Shown one piece after another: positions 42,302-55,100 of a stretch of 64,000 nucleotides of DNA. The stretch's first letter is position 1; every line of letters begins with the position of its first letter. Source of the stretch: Cherax quadricarinatus (lineage: Eukaryota > Arthropoda > Malacostraca > Decapoda > Parastacidae). The position numbers and the translations under genes were made by a program. The notes under the pieces were generated by a model. The model did not search any database, was not told where the DNA came from, and was given only the letters and a program-made list of their open reading frames with translations. The stretch spans positions 28,204,230 to 28,268,229 of the forward strand of contig NC_091311.1 of the NCBI RefSeq assembly GCF_038502225.1, written 5' to 3'.

Positions 42302-45300
42302 CAGGGGGAGGGAGGAAGGGAGGGAAGGAAGGAGGGAGGAAGGGAGGGAAGGAAGGAGGGAGGAAGGGAGGGTAGGGAGGAAGGGAGGGTAGAAAGGAGG
42401 GATGGAGGGAAGGAAGGATGGGGAAGAGAGAAGGAAGGGAGGGAGGGAGGGAGGGAGGAGGGAAGGAAGGAGGGAGGAGGAAGGAAGGGAAGGAAGGAAG
42501 GGAAGGGAAGGAAGGAGGAAGGAGGGAAGGGAAGGGAAGGGAAGGGAAGGGAAGGAAGGGAAGGGGAAGGAGGAGGAAGGGAAGGAGGGAAGGAAGGAGG
42601 AAGGAGGGAGGAGGGAGGAAGGGAGGGGAGGAAGGGAGGAGGGAAGGGAAGGAAGGAACGGAGGGAGGAAGGGGAGGAAGGAAGGTGGAAGGGAGGGAAG
42701 GAAGGAGGGAGGAAGGGGGGAGGGAAGGGAGGAGGGAGGAAAGGGAGGAAGGGAAGGAGGGAGGAAGGGAGGGAAGGAGGAGGGAGGGAAGGAAGGAGGA
42801 AAAGGAGGGAGGAAGGGAGGGAAGGAAGGAGGAGGAAGGAAGGAAGGAAGGAAGGAGGAGGAAGGGAAGGAAGGAGGAGGGAAGGAGGAGGAAGGAAGGA
42901 GGGAGGAGGGAAGGAAGGAGGGGAGGAAGGAAGGGAAGGAAGGAGGAAGGGAAGGAAGGGAGGAAGGAAGGAGGGAAGAAGGAGGAAGGAAGGAGGAAGG
43001 AAGGAGGGGAGGGAAGGAAGGGAGAGCAGGAAGGAGGGAGGGGAAGGGAAGGGAAGGGAAGGAGGAAGGGAGGGAAGGGAAGGAGGGAGGGAGGAAGGAG
43101 GGAAGGAAGGGAGGAAGGGAAGGAAGGAAGGAGGGAAGGAGGGAGGAAGGAAGGAAGGAGGGGGAGGAAGGGAAGGGAGGAAGGAAGGAGGAGGAAGGGA
43201 GGGAAGGGAAGGAGGGAAGGAAGGAGGGAAGGAAGGAGGAGGAAGGAGGGAAGGGAAGGAAGGAGGAGGGAGGAAGGGAGGAAGGAAGGAGGGAAGGAAG
43301 GAGGGAGGAGGGAGGAAGGAAGGGGGAGGGAGGGGAAACGAGGGAAAGGGGAAGGAGGAGGAAGGGAGAGGAAGGAGGAAGGGAGGGAAGGAAGGGAAGG
43401 AAGGAAGGAAGGAGGAGGAAGGGAGGAAGGGAAGGAAGGAAGGAAGGGAGGAAGGGGAAGAGGAAGGAGGAAGGGAAGGGAAGGAGGTAAGGAAGTATGG
43501 AGGGAGGGAAGGAAGGAGGTAAGGAAGTATGGAGGGAGGGAAGGAAGGAGGGAGGTAAGGGAGGGAAGGAAGGAAGGAGGAAGGGAGGGAAGGAAGGAAG
43601 GAGGGAAGGAAGGAAGGAGGAAGGAAGGAGGAGGAAGAAGGAAGGAAGAAGGAAGGGAGGAAGGAAGGAAAGGAGGAAGGGAGGGAAGGAAGGGAGGGAA
43701 GGAGGAAGGAGGGAAGGAAGGAGGAGGAGGAAGGGAGGGGAAGGAAGGGAGGAAGGAAAGAGGAAGGGAGGGAATGAAGGAGGGAGGGAAGGGAAGGGAA
43801 GAAAGGAGAGAGCAAGGAGGGAAGGAAGGAAGGAGGAAGGAGGAAGGAAGGAAGGAAGGAGGGAGTAAGGGAGGGAAGGAAGGAGGAAGGGAGGGAAGGA
43901 AGGAAGGAGGGAAGGAAGGAAGGAGGGAGGAAGAGAGGGAAGAAGGAGAGAAGAAGGGAGGGAAGGAAGGAAAGAGGAAGGGAGGGAAGGAAGGAGGGAG
44001 GAAGGGAGGGAAGGAAGGAGAGAGGAAGGGAGGGAAGGAAGGGAGGGAAGGAAGGAGGAAGGGAGGGAAGGAAGGAGGGAGGAAGGGAGGGAAGAAAGGA
44101 GAGAGCAAGGGAGGGAAGGAAGGAAGGAGGAAGGGAGGGAAGGAAGGAGAGAGGAAGGGAGGGAAGGAAGGAAGGGAAGGAAGGAAGGAGGAAGGGAGGG
44201 AAGGAAGGAGGGAGGAAGGGAGGGAAGGAAGGAGGGAGGAAGGGAGGGAAGGGAAGAGGGAGGAAGGGAGGGAAGGAAGGAGGGAGGAAGGAGGGAAGGA
44301 AGAAGGGAGGAAGAGAGAGAAGGAGGGAGGAAGGAGGAGGAAGGGAGGGAAGGAAGGAGGTAGGAAGGGAGGGAAGAAAGGAGGAAGGGAGGGAAGGAAG
44401 GAGGGAGGAAGGGAGAGAAGGAAGGAGGGAGGGAGGAAGGGAGGAAAGGAGGGAGAAAGGGAGGGAAGGAAGCAGGGAGGAAGGGAGGGAAGGAAGGAAG
44501 GAGGAAGGGAGGGAAGGAAGGAGGAAGGGAGGGAAGGAAGGAGGGAGGAAGGGAGGGAAGGAAGGAGGGAGGGAGGAAGGGAGGGAAGGAAGGAGGAAGG
44601 GAGGGAAGGAAGGAGGGAGGAAAGGAGTGAAGGAAGGAGGGAGGAAGGGAGAGAAAGAAGGAGGAAGGGAGGGAGGTAGAGAAGGTAGGCAGGCAGGGAG
44701 GTAGGGAGAGAAGGAAGGAGGGAGGAAGGGAGAGAAAGAAGGAGGAAGGGAGGGAAGGAAGGAGGGAGGAAGGGAGGAAGGAAGGAGGGAGGGAAGGGGA
44801 AGGAAGGAGGGAGGAAGGGAGGGAAGGAAGGAGGGAGGAAGGGAGGGAAGGAAGGAGGGAGGAAGGGAGGGAAAGAAGGAGGAAGGGAGGGAAGGAAGGA
44901 GGGAGGAAGGGAGGGAAGGAAGGAAGGGAGGGAAGGAAGGAGGGAGGAAGGGAGGGAAGGGAGGAGGGAGAAAGGGAGGGAAGGAAGGGAGGGAAGGAAG
45001 GAAGGAGGAAGGGAGGGAAGGAAGGAAGGGATGGAAGGAAGGATGGAGGTAGGGAGGGAAGGATGGAGGAAGGGAGGGAAGGAAGGAGGGAGGAAGGGAG
45101 GGAAGGAAGGAGGGAGGAAGGGAGGGAAGGAAGGAGGGAGGTAGGAAGGGAGGGAAGGGAGGAAGGGAGGGAAGGAAAGAGGGAGGAAGGGAGGGAAGGA
45201 AGTAGGGAGGAAGGGAGGGAAGGAAGGAAGGGAGGGAAGGAAGGAAGGAGGGAGGAAGGGAGAGAAGGTAGGAAGGGAGGGAAGGAAGGAAGGAGGGAGG

Positions 45301-45586
45301 AAGGGAGGGAAGGAGGGAGGAAGGGAGGGAAGGAAGGAAGGGAGGGAGGGAAGGAGGGAGGAAGGGAGGGAAGGAAGCAAGGGAGGGAAGGAAGCAAGGG
45401 AGGGAAGGAAGCAAGGGAGGGAAGGAAGCAAGGGAGGGAAGGAAGCAAGGGAGGGAAGGAAGCAAGGGAGGGAAGGAAGCAAGGGAGGGAAGGAAGGAAG
45501 GGAGGGAAGGAAGGAGGGAGGAAGGGAGGGAAGGAAGGAGGGAGGAAGGGAGGGAAGGAAGGAGGGGTATGGAAGGATGGAGAGAG
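42302..45586 (+). repeat. 3.3-kb polypurine tract, (GGAA/GGGA)n
   Basis: Almost only G and A on this strand, in GGAAGG, GGGAGG and GAAGGAGG words, with few pyrimidine interruptions (for example GGTAGG, AGCAAGG). A 17-bp GGAAGGAAGCAAGGGAG periodicity appears at 45370-45490. The longest frames in the window (over 1000 codons, Ser/Pro/Leu/Phe or Gly/Arg/Glu/Lys only) come from here and are not genes. Such mirror purine tracts can form triplex DNA. Confidence 0.97.
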
Positions 45587-45869
45587 TAAGTACAGTCATG
45601 GGTTCCAGAAACATTAACTCTCATCATCTGATCTATTGAAGAGAAATCCGTTATTACGAAGAGTAAAAATTAAAATTAAATTATTTGAAGGTGAAAATCA
45701 ATCAATATAAGAAATAGAAAAATGTAAAAAGAAAAAAGACACATTATAAAAAATCATAATAGTAGGGAAGAACTGTGTCTGAAGTGTATCTGGCCAAGAC
45801 TTTGCTCTAACACAGTAATTATCACACTTAGTAGCCATACATAAATCTGATTAACACACATTTTCAACA

Positions 45870-46134
45870 GTTGCGTTTTATTGTCGAAACATTTCGCCTA
45901 CACAGTAGGCTTCTAAAGTCATATACACAGACAGCAGGTGTAGTAGCGGAATGAAGATGATGTAATCAGTCCTCCAACCTTTTTGCAATAGTATCTGAGG
46001 TGGTCAGTCCCTCAGCCTGGAGAATTCAGCTCCATTGACTGAAGAAGTCTACTGTGTAGGCGAAACGTTTCAACAATAAAGATACCCAACTGTTACACAC
46101 GTGTCTTAATAATCAACTTGTCAGTATTTCATAC
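45870..46134 (+). mobile_element. second fold-back element with hammerhead-like fold
   Basis: Flanked by the 11-bp direct repeat CATTTTCAACA (45859-45869 and 46135-46145). The left part (45870-45985) is in minus orientation and includes TTTCGCCTACACAGTAGGC. The right part is in plus orientation with CTACTGTGTAGGCGAAACG. After the fold, ACAATAAAGATACCCA and GTGTCTTA match the tail of the element at 27941 (ACAATAAAGATAACCA, GTGTCTTA). Non-coding, and it shares the fold-back design of that element. Confidence 0.75.
46035..46073 (+). ncRNA. hammerhead ribozyme-like fold H2
   Basis: Stem I is TTGA (46035-46038) with TCAA (46070-46073). The core CTGAAGA (46039-46045) fits CUGANGA. One extra A precedes stem II, GTCTAC/GTAGGC (46047-46052 with 46056-46061; one T-G pair) around TGT. 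Then GAA (46062-46064), self-complementary ACGT (46065-46068) and T at 46069 as cleavage nucleotide. Stem I differs from H1 yet still pairs. A reverse-strand, core-damaged relative lies at 45880-45925. Confidence 0.68.
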
Positions 46135-46243
46135 CATTTTCAACATAGATAACTGTATTATAGGATGGCTGGCTGAGTGGTCAAGGTGACGCGTGTGTTG
46201 TGTTGTCTCTGAGGCGATACAACGTTCGTCGGGTCGAGTCCTG

Positions 46244-46251
<8 letters not shown>

Positions 46252-46302
<51 letters not shown>
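46252..46302 (+). repeat. (TA)n microsatellite
   Basis: About 25 TA repeats. Confidence 0.95.
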
Positions 46303-46304
<2 letters not shown>

Positions 46305-46716
46305 TAGTAGGTTGGTAGACAGCAACCACCCAGGGAGGTACTACCGTCCTGCTAAGTGAATGTAAAACAAAAGCCTGTAATTGTTTTACATGATGGTAGG
46401 ATTGCTGGTGGTTTTTGTCTGTCTCATAAATATGCAAGATTTCAGGTACGTCTTGCTACTTCTACTTACACTTAGGTCACACTACACATACATGTACACG
46501 TTTATTTATACACACTCATCTGAGTTTTCTTTGATTTTATCTTAATAGTTCTTGGTCTTATTACTTTACCTTTTATATCCATGAGGAAGTGGAATAAGAA
46601 TCTTTCCTCCGTAAGCCATGCGTGTTGTAAAAGTCAACTAAAATGCCGGGAACAATGGGCTAGTAACCCCTTTTCCTGTAAAGATTACTAAAAAGAATAA
46701 TAAGAAGAAAATTGTC

Positions 46717-47923
46717 AAAGTGGGAAATCTGAATGTGCGTGGATGTTGTGCAAATGATAAGAAAGAGATGATTGTGGATGTTATGAATGAGAAGAGGCTG
46801 GATGTCCTGGCTTTAAGTGAAACAAAGCTGAAGGGGGTGGGAGAGTTTCAGTGGAGAGGAATAAATGGGATTAGGTCAGGAGTTTCAGAGTTAGAGCTAA
46901 AGAAGAAGTAGCAATTATGTTGAAGGATAAGATAAGGCACGAAAAGAGGGACTATAAATGTATTAATTCAAGGATTATGTGGAGTAAAATAAAGGTTGTA
47001 TGTGAAAAGTGGGTTATAGTAAGCGTATATGCACCTGGAGAAGAGAGAAGTGTAGAGGAGAGAGAGAGATTTTGGGAACTGTTGAGTGAATGCGTGGGGA
47101 GTTTTGAACTAAGTGTGAGAGTAATGGTGGTTGGGGATTTCATTGCTAAAGTGGGTAAATATGTTGTGGAGGAAGTAGTAGGTAAATTTGGGGTGCCAGG
47201 GGTAAATGTAAATGGGGAGCCTTTAATTGAGCTATGTGTAGAAAGAGATTTGGTAATAAGTAATACATATTTTATGAAAAAGAGGATAAATAAATATACA
47301 AGGTATGATGTAGCACGTAATGAAAGTAGTTTGTTAGATTATGTATTGGTGGATAAAAGGTTAATGGGTAGGTTCCAGGATGTACATGTTTATAGGGGGG
47401 CAACTGATATATCGGATCATTATTTAGTTGTAGCTACACTTAGAGTAAGAGGTAGATGGGACAAGAGGAAGGTGGCAACAACAAGTAGGAGGGGAGTGAA
47501 AGTGTATAAACTAAGGGAGGAGGAAGTTCGGGTGAGATATAAGCGACTATTGGCAGAAAGGTGGGCTAGTGCAAAGATGAGTAGTGGGGGGGGGTTGAAG
47601 AAGGTTGGATGAGTTTTAAAAATGCAGTATTAGAATGTGGGGCAGAAGTTTGTGGTTATAGGAGGGTGGGGGCAGGAGGAAAGAGGAGTGATTGGTGGAA
47701 TGATGAAGTAAAGGGTGTGATAAAAGAGAAAAAGTTAGCTTATGAGAGGTTTTTACAAAGCAGAAGTGTTATAAGAAGAGCAGAGTATATGGAGAGTAAA
47801 AGAAAGGTGAAGAGAGTGGCGAGAGAGAGTGCAAAAGGAGAGCAGATGATAGAGTGGGAGAGGCACTGTCAAGAAATTTTAATGAAAATAAGAAAAAAAT
47901 TTGGAGTGAGTCAAACAAGTTAA
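46717..47923 (+). pseudogene. RTE LINE endonuclease region
   Basis: Apurinic-type endonuclease that nicks the target. 46720-46911 has VGNLNVRGC and LDVLALSETKLKG (catalytic Glu). After a frame change, 46917-47612 has VIVSVYAPGEE, VVGDFIAKVGKY (the GDFNA motif with N changed to I), LLDYVLVDKRL and ISDHYLVVATLR (SDH motif). A further shift at about 47605 leads into 47609-47923, the basic linker (REEEVRVRYKRL before it; DWWNDEVKGVIKEKKLAYER within). It fits the RTE family often annotated as craniofacial development protein 2-like. Two frameshifts and the lost Asn make it non-functional. Confidence 0.85.
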
Positions 47924-49989
47924 GAAAGCCTAGGGAAAGTATGGATTTGTCAGTTAAAAACAGAGTAGGAGAGTTAGTAGATGGGGAGAGGGAGGCATTA
48001 GGTAGATGGCGAGAATATTTTGAGGAACTTTTAAATGTTGAGGAAGAAAGGGAGGCGGTAATTTCATGCACTGGCCAGGGAGGTATACCATCTTTTAGGA
48101 GTGAAGAAGAGCAGAATGTAAGTGTGGTGGAGGTACGTGAGGCATTACGTAGAATGAAAGGGGGTAAAGCAGCTGGAACTGATGGGATCATGACAGAAAT
48201 GTTAAAAGCAGGGGAGGATATAGTGTTGGAGTGGTTGGTACTTTTGTTTAATAAATGTATGAAAGAGGGGAAGGTACCTAGGGATTAGCGGAGAGCATGT
48301 ATAGTCCCTTTATATAAAGGGAAGGGAGACAAAAGAGATTGTAAAAATTATAGAGGAACAAGTTTATTGAGTATACCAGGAAAAGCGTACGGTAGGGTTA
48401 TTATTGAAAGAATTAGAGGTAAGACAGAATGTAGGATTGCGGATGAGCAAAGAGGTTTCAGAGTGGGTAGGGGATGTGTAGATCAAGTGTTTACATTGAA
48501 GCATATATGTGAACAGTATTTAGATAAAGGTAGGGAAGTTTTTATTGCATTTATGGATTTAGAAAAGGCATATGATACCTGGAGGTTACCTGGAGGTTAT
48601 TCCGGGGATCAACGCCCCCGCGGCCCGGTCCACGACCAGGCCTCCCGATGGTTCAGGGCCTGATCAACTAGGCTGTTACTGCTGGCCGCACGCAGTCCGA
48701 CGTACGAGCCACAGCCCGGCTGATCCGGCACCGACTTTAGGTATCTGTCCAGCTCTCTCTTGAAGGCAGCCAGGGGTTTATTGGCAATTCCCCTAATGCT
48801 TGATGGGAGGCTGTTGAACAGTTTTGGGCCCCGGACACTTATGGTGTTTTCTCTTAGTGTACCAATGGCGCCCCTACTTTTTATTGGCGGCATTTTGCAT
48901 CGCCTGCCCAGTCTTTTACTTTCGTAGGGAGTGGATAGGGGAGCAATGTGGCAGATGTTGCAAGTATATGGAATAGGTGGTAAGTTACTAAATGCTGTAA
49001 AGAGTTTTTATGAGGATAGTGATTCTCAGGTTAGTGTGTGTAGAAGAGAGGGAGAATACTTCCCGGTAAAAGTAGGTCTTAGACAGGGATGTGTAATGTC
49101 ACCATGGTTGTTTAATATATTTATAGATGGGGTTGTAAAAGAAGTAAATGCTAGGGTGTTCGGGAGAGGGGTGGGATTAAATTATGGGGAATCAAATACA
49201 AAATGGGAATTGACACAGTTACTTTTTGCTGATGATACTGTCCTTATGGGAGATTCTAAAGAAAAATTGCAAAGGTTAGTGGATGAGTTTGGGAGTGTGT
49301 GTAAAGGTAGAGAGTTGAAAGTGAACATAGAAAAGAGTAAGGTGATGAGGGTATCAGATGATTTAGATAAAGAAAAATTGGATATCAAATTGGGGAGGAG
49401 GAGTATGGAAGAAGTGAATGTTTTCAGATACTTGGGAGTTGACGTGTCGGCGGATGGGTTTATGAAGGATGATAATCATAGAATTGATGAAGGAAAAAAG
49501 GTGAGTGGTGAGTTGAGGTATATGTGGAGTCGAAAAACGTGATCTATGGAAGCAAAGAAGGGAATGTATGAAAGTATAGTAGTACCAACACTATTATATG
49601 GGTGTGAAGCTTGGGTTGTGAATGCAGCAGCGAGGAGGTGGTTGGAGGCAGTGGAGATGTCCTGTCTAAGGGCAATGTGTGGCGTAAATATTATGCAGAA
49701 AATTCAGAGTGTGGAAATTAGGAGAAGGTGTGGAGTTAATAAAAGTATTAGTCAGAGGGCTGAAGAGGGGTTGTTGAGGTGGTTTGGTCATTTAGAGAGA
49801 ATGGATCAAAGTAGAATGACATGGAGAGCATTTAAATCTGTAGGAGAAGGAAGGCGGGGTAGGGGTCGTCCTTGAAAAGGTTGGAAGGAAGGGGTAAGGG
49901 AGGTTTTGTGGGCGAGGGGCTTGGACTTCCAGCAGGCGAGCATGAGCGTGTTCGATAGGAGTGAATGGAGACGAATGGTATTTGGGACC
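47854..49989 (+). pseudogene. RTE LINE reverse transcriptase region, interrupted
   Basis: Frame 1 carries GKAAGTDGIMTEMLKAG, then a TAG at 48286 (tryptophan position), CIVPLYKGKGDKRDCKNYRG, ADEQRGFRVGRGCVDQVFTL and FIAFMDLEKAYDT (first catalytic Asp). There the LINE A fragment intervenes. After 48928 it continues with FYEDSDSQVSVCRREGE, GLRQGCVMSPWLFNIFIDG, LFADDTVLMGDS (FADD near 49224), then YGCEAWVVNAAARRWLEAVE and the C-terminal WFGHLERMDQSRM. Stops at 49540 and 49873 complete the decay. Most breaks are single-base stops in one frame, so decay is moderate. Confidence 0.88.
48578..48927 (-). mobile_element. LINE A 3' fragment inserted in the RTE LINE
   Basis: It starts with the reversed 3' tail (CCTGGAGGTTACCTGGAGGT) and encodes on the minus strand the LINE A C-terminal domain, open from 48893 to 48609 (SVRGPKLFNSLPSSIRGIAN; DQPGCGSYVGLRAASSNSLV). 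It splits the RTE codons GCATATGATA and GTGGATAGGG. No clear target duplication is present, as at the main LINE A copy. Confidence 0.9.
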
Positions 49990-50328
49990 TGACGATCTGT
50001 TGGAGTGTGAGCAGGGTAATATTTAGTGAAGGGATTCAGGGAAACCGGTTATTTTTATATAGCCGGGCTTGAGTCCTGGAAATGGGAAGTACAATGCCTG
50101 CACTCTAAAGGAGGGGTTTGGGACATTAGCAGTTTGGAGGGATATGTTATGCATCTTTATACGTATATGCTTCTAAACTGTTGTGTTCTGAGCACCTCTG
50201 CAAAAACAGTGATTATGTGTGAGTGAGGTGAAAGTGTTGAGTGATGAAAGTATTTTCTTTTTGGGGATTTTCTTTCTTTTTGGGTCACCCTGCCTCGGTG
50301 GGAGACGGCCGACTTGTTAAAAAAAAAC

Positions 50329-51635
<1,307 letters not shown>

Positions 51636-51649
51636 GGTGGAAAGGTTAT

Positions 51650-51810
51650 TATTATTATAATCAAGGGGGAAGCGCTAAACCCGGAGGATTATACAGCGCC
51701 TGGGGGGGGGATGTGGAAGGCATTCAGGCTTAATTCGGGGAACTGGAGCACAGATCCAATTCCCTAAATCAAGAGCCCCTCACCAACATCAAGGAACCTT
51801 CCTTGAGGGG
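51650..51810 (-). mobile_element. SINE family S, complete
   Basis: Flanked by the exact 14-bp direct repeat GGTGGAAAGGTTAT (51636-51649 and 51811-51824). TATTATAATCAAGGGGGAAG at the left and AAGGAACCTTCCTTGAGGGG at the right match the copies at 36711 and 40269. Confidence 0.93.
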
Positions 51811-52155
51811 GGTGGAAAGGTTATAAGCAGCCATAATGACCTTCTTGTAGTCGATAGGCTCTAAACCTCGTTAACCATTAAGAGGAATGTTGTACCATCT
51901 GCCCAAGAGTCATTAGGAAGACTTTAATTCTTCCCTTTAAAATGAGTGCCTTGATGGCGTAGAACTCTTGATTCAAGATGCTAGAGCTACCTGCTCTTTT
52001 CTCGGATCAAATTTTACTGTCTTCCAAACCCCAGATGTTGTATGATCATAGTTCCAGACGTAGCTTAAAGAACTGGGAACAGCATGGAGAATCGAATATG
52101 GGTAGGAGTCAGCAGTTGAACCGCGAGAAAAGATGAAGTACCAATATGTATGTCT

Positions 52156-52157
<2 letters not shown>

Positions 52158-52238
<81 letters not shown>
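52158..52238 (+). repeat. (GA)n microsatellite
   Basis: About 40 GA repeats. The 51830-52157 stretch before it holds nothing I recognise. Confidence 0.97.
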
Positions 52239-52245
<7 letters not shown>

Positions 52246-52369
52246 TTGAACCAGGAAGGGAGACCTGCATGTTACACAAAACACATCAGATACAGAGAAC
52301 GCAGATTACAAGAAGTTTCTGGGGACGGCAAAATATAGCCTACAAGGCCTCGGACTGAGGAATATGTAA

Positions 52370-53800
52370 GTAAAGAAATTTATTCAGGTATACACACATA
52401 CAGTTACATAGATTATCATACATAGCAGCATATGTGTAGAGAACCTAGGATAACCCCCCTAAAAAAAAAACCCAGAGTAACTTATTTCCATGTTTTATTA
52501 CCTCATTATTATACTATAAAGGAGATAATATCTTATTATACTATAAAGGAGATATGCTAGGAATAGGGTAAATTGAGTTATTTATATTTACATGTGTTAT
52601 AGCTAAAAAAATAAAAAAATAATTCTCCTCCCCTGCTGTCGCTACATTCATTAGGTATCATTTGGCTCTCTTCTTGAACTGGCTCATGCTATGACTGGCT
52701 TTGACATGTGCAGGCAATCTGTTCCATTCCTTTATTGCTGTAATATAAGGTGTTTGAAGCCTGGCCACTAACTGTAGGTACTACAAAGTTGTGCTCTCTC
52801 CCCCTAGTACTGTGATTGCTTTGGTTCCCAGCCTTGACAAAATTGGAAGCAAGATATTCTGGACACTGTGAGCAATTTTATAAACTTGATTTAACTTCAG
52901 TTGTTTTACTCTGTCTTCAACATTCAGCATATCCAACTGTAATTCATCATAGCCTTCATGCTCTCTTGGACCCAGGTCCAGGATGAAGCATACCATTTTG
53001 TTCTGGGTTATTTGTAGTCTGTCTTTCTTGTTTTTTTTTTGTCAAGCCAAAGTACCATGAAGAGCAAGCGTAGTCCATATGACATTGTACAAGGGCTAGA
53101 CATAGGGTCCTGCGAGCCTCAGTAGGTAGACACTGTGCTTGTCTGTAGAGGAACTCCAGTCTGACATTCGCTTTCTTTACTACACTGTTCTCTATCAATT
53201 TTCCTGACATGCATGGGTCTAAGGGGATTCCCAGATATTTCACTGAGGAAACTGAAGTGATGGGTTCCCATTACACTGGATATTAAAATTATTTACCCTC
53301 CTCAGTTTATGTTTCAGGCCAAAGAGTATGGCTTCCCGAGGTGTAACAATAGTTTGTTGTCTACTAACCATTTATTGCAGGACTCCAGTTCCAGTGTTAT
53401 TACATTAGCTATATCTTGTAGGTCTTTACCTGACACTAACAGAGTACTGTCATCTGCATACAGCAAGAGTTTGCACTTGACACTGATGGACATGTCCTTC
53501 ACATAACATAAGAATAATAAGGGACCTAGAATACTACCCTGGGGAACCCCACATACTACCGGCAGAGGTTCTGATTCTGTTTTGCTGATTTTGACAATTT
53601 GTTTCCTGTTGCTAAGGTAGGACTTAAACCAGTCTACGGAACCAATGCCGATAGCCTGAAGTTTCTTACCTAATGTATTGTTGTTGACAGCATCGAAGGT
53701 CTTTAGCAAGTCTAAACTTACCATTCCTATGAGGTTCCCTATCGACATTTCAGCTTTCATTTCAGTGGGAAATGTAACTAGAAAGAAATACAGCAAAAGA
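52370..53800 (-). mobile_element. LINE C, 5'-truncated, minus strand, RT partly open
   Basis: Minus-strand 53314-53796 encodes RT blocks: SLDLLKTFDAVNNNTLGKK (first catalytic Asp; the usual KAFD reads KTFD), GVPQGSILGPLLFLCYVKDM, LLYADDSTLL (YADD) and CNKWLVDNKLLLHLGK. After a shift, 52956-53243 has MKYLGIPLD and RRTLCLALVQCHMDYACSSW, and 52781-52996 the tail. A T/A run near 53030 causes one shift. The 3' end (CATACATAGCAGCATATGTG; GAGAACCTAGGATAACCC) matches the fragment at 8335-8470. It is a jockey/CR1-group style LINE whose exact clade I cannot fix. Confidence 0.83.
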
Positions 53801-54369
53801 GTATTTAACTTTAGTGCTAAGAGATGGAGAAAAAGTAATAAAACAACAGAAAAGAAGAAGAACAGAGAGACCCAGTGATTTACCCACAGATGCAGAACTG
53901 CAGAACACGAGAGTGTGGGAAAAAAAAGCTAGAGTACACAAAAGATGACAGAGAACAGAGAAGAGAGCAGAATAGCCAGGAATAAATAAGCGAGAGTGAA
54001 AAAAGAGGAGCTGTAATTTTAGAGCATAAATATGTTAAACCTGAACCGAAACCATTAAACGACCACATCATAAAAATGACGTCAGTAAAAGGATCAAGTA
54101 ATAATTTTAAACAAGGAAATGAAAATGTTTACTGAAAGCGAGAAAGAAATCTATGAGGAATTGAACGTAGTATTCAAAGTGCTTTATCTGAAGAGAGATA
54201 ACACCGAGGAGACGAAGATGTGGGGAAGAATAAAGAAGATTAGAAATGCCTACACAGCATAAAATGCAAGCAAATATTAAGCACACTAGAAACATCAAAA
54301 ACAATGGTGCTTAACACTATCACCAAGAGTTCCGACAGAAGGAGTAGAAACAGTGTGAAGCTCCAGTAA
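53801..54369. other. purine-rich interval without recognised genes
   Basis: A/G-rich sequence (AAAAGTAATAAAACAACAG, AGAGAACAGAGAAGAGAGC). No domain or repeat match seen. Confidence 0.45.
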
Positions 54370-54960
54370 AATTCTGCAACAAGTCACTGGAAATGGTACA
54401 ACTGCCATAACGATGGAAAACAGCAAATATATTGTCAATATTCAAGCAATGGAACATGCAGGCAGTGTTGAGCTACATACTAGTGTCCTTTACATGGATA
54501 TCAAGTAATGTAATGGAGGAGATAACCAAAAAGCAAGTGGTGAAGCCATAACAGGCTACCAGGAGATTAGAGAAAGAAACTCTCTGGATATTGAACTTGC
54601 TTAAAATATAAAGTTTCACAACAAAACTAGTCATATCTGAGGAGGCTGACCTACTAGGCGAAGCTATAAGACCTGAAACTGGCAACCTTAGAGGACATGA
54701 GAACCAGGAAAGACGTAACAGCGACGAACAACATATTCAAGAGACTTGTTAAGGCACACAGGGGATAACTGTTTTCAAGGTGCAACCGACGACAAAAGTA
54801 AAATATGAGGATGAATAACAGAGTTGTTTGGAAGTACTTCATCTTTCTGAGTGCCATTGGGAAATCTGCATGAAGATGTAGTGCAAACAGATTCCTTACA
54901 TATTTTTAAGAATAAATATGATAGTACCTACGACGTCATGGATTTAACGTGGGTTATCGA
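54370..54960 (+). mobile_element. old LINE B-like remnant
   Basis: 54375-54545 translates with stops to RWKTANILSIFK, ILVSFTWISSNVMEEITKKQ, aligning with LINE B WKTANVVPIFK and VSLTCIVCKVMEKIIRRR. 54851-54930 (LGNLHEDVVQTDSLHIFKNK) resembles a LINE C-terminal tail. Too diverged for finer placement. Confidence 0.5.
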
Positions 54961-55024
54961 GTATTGGAAACAAGAGTGGTGGAAAATGGAAATTCAACAT
55001 TATAATCACGAGAAGGTTACACTA

Positions 55025-55026
<2 letters not shown>

Positions 55027-55086
<60 letters not shown>

Positions 55087-55100
55087 ACATACACACACTA
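55027..55100 (+). repeat. (CA)n microsatellite
   Basis: About 35 CA repeats with a few TA interruptions. Confidence 0.95.

Noticed and set aside
42173..45627. Open frames of over 1000 codons (Ser/Pro/Leu/Phe on minus, Gly/Arg/Glu/Lys on plus)
   Set aside because: They are translations of a (GGAA/GGGA)n tract in several phases at once. The composition is purely the repeat.
46917..49875. Host gene similar to craniofacial development protein 2
   Set aside because: Such annotations usually reflect RTE LINE endonuclease-RT. The linked RT and stops show that this is a LINE.
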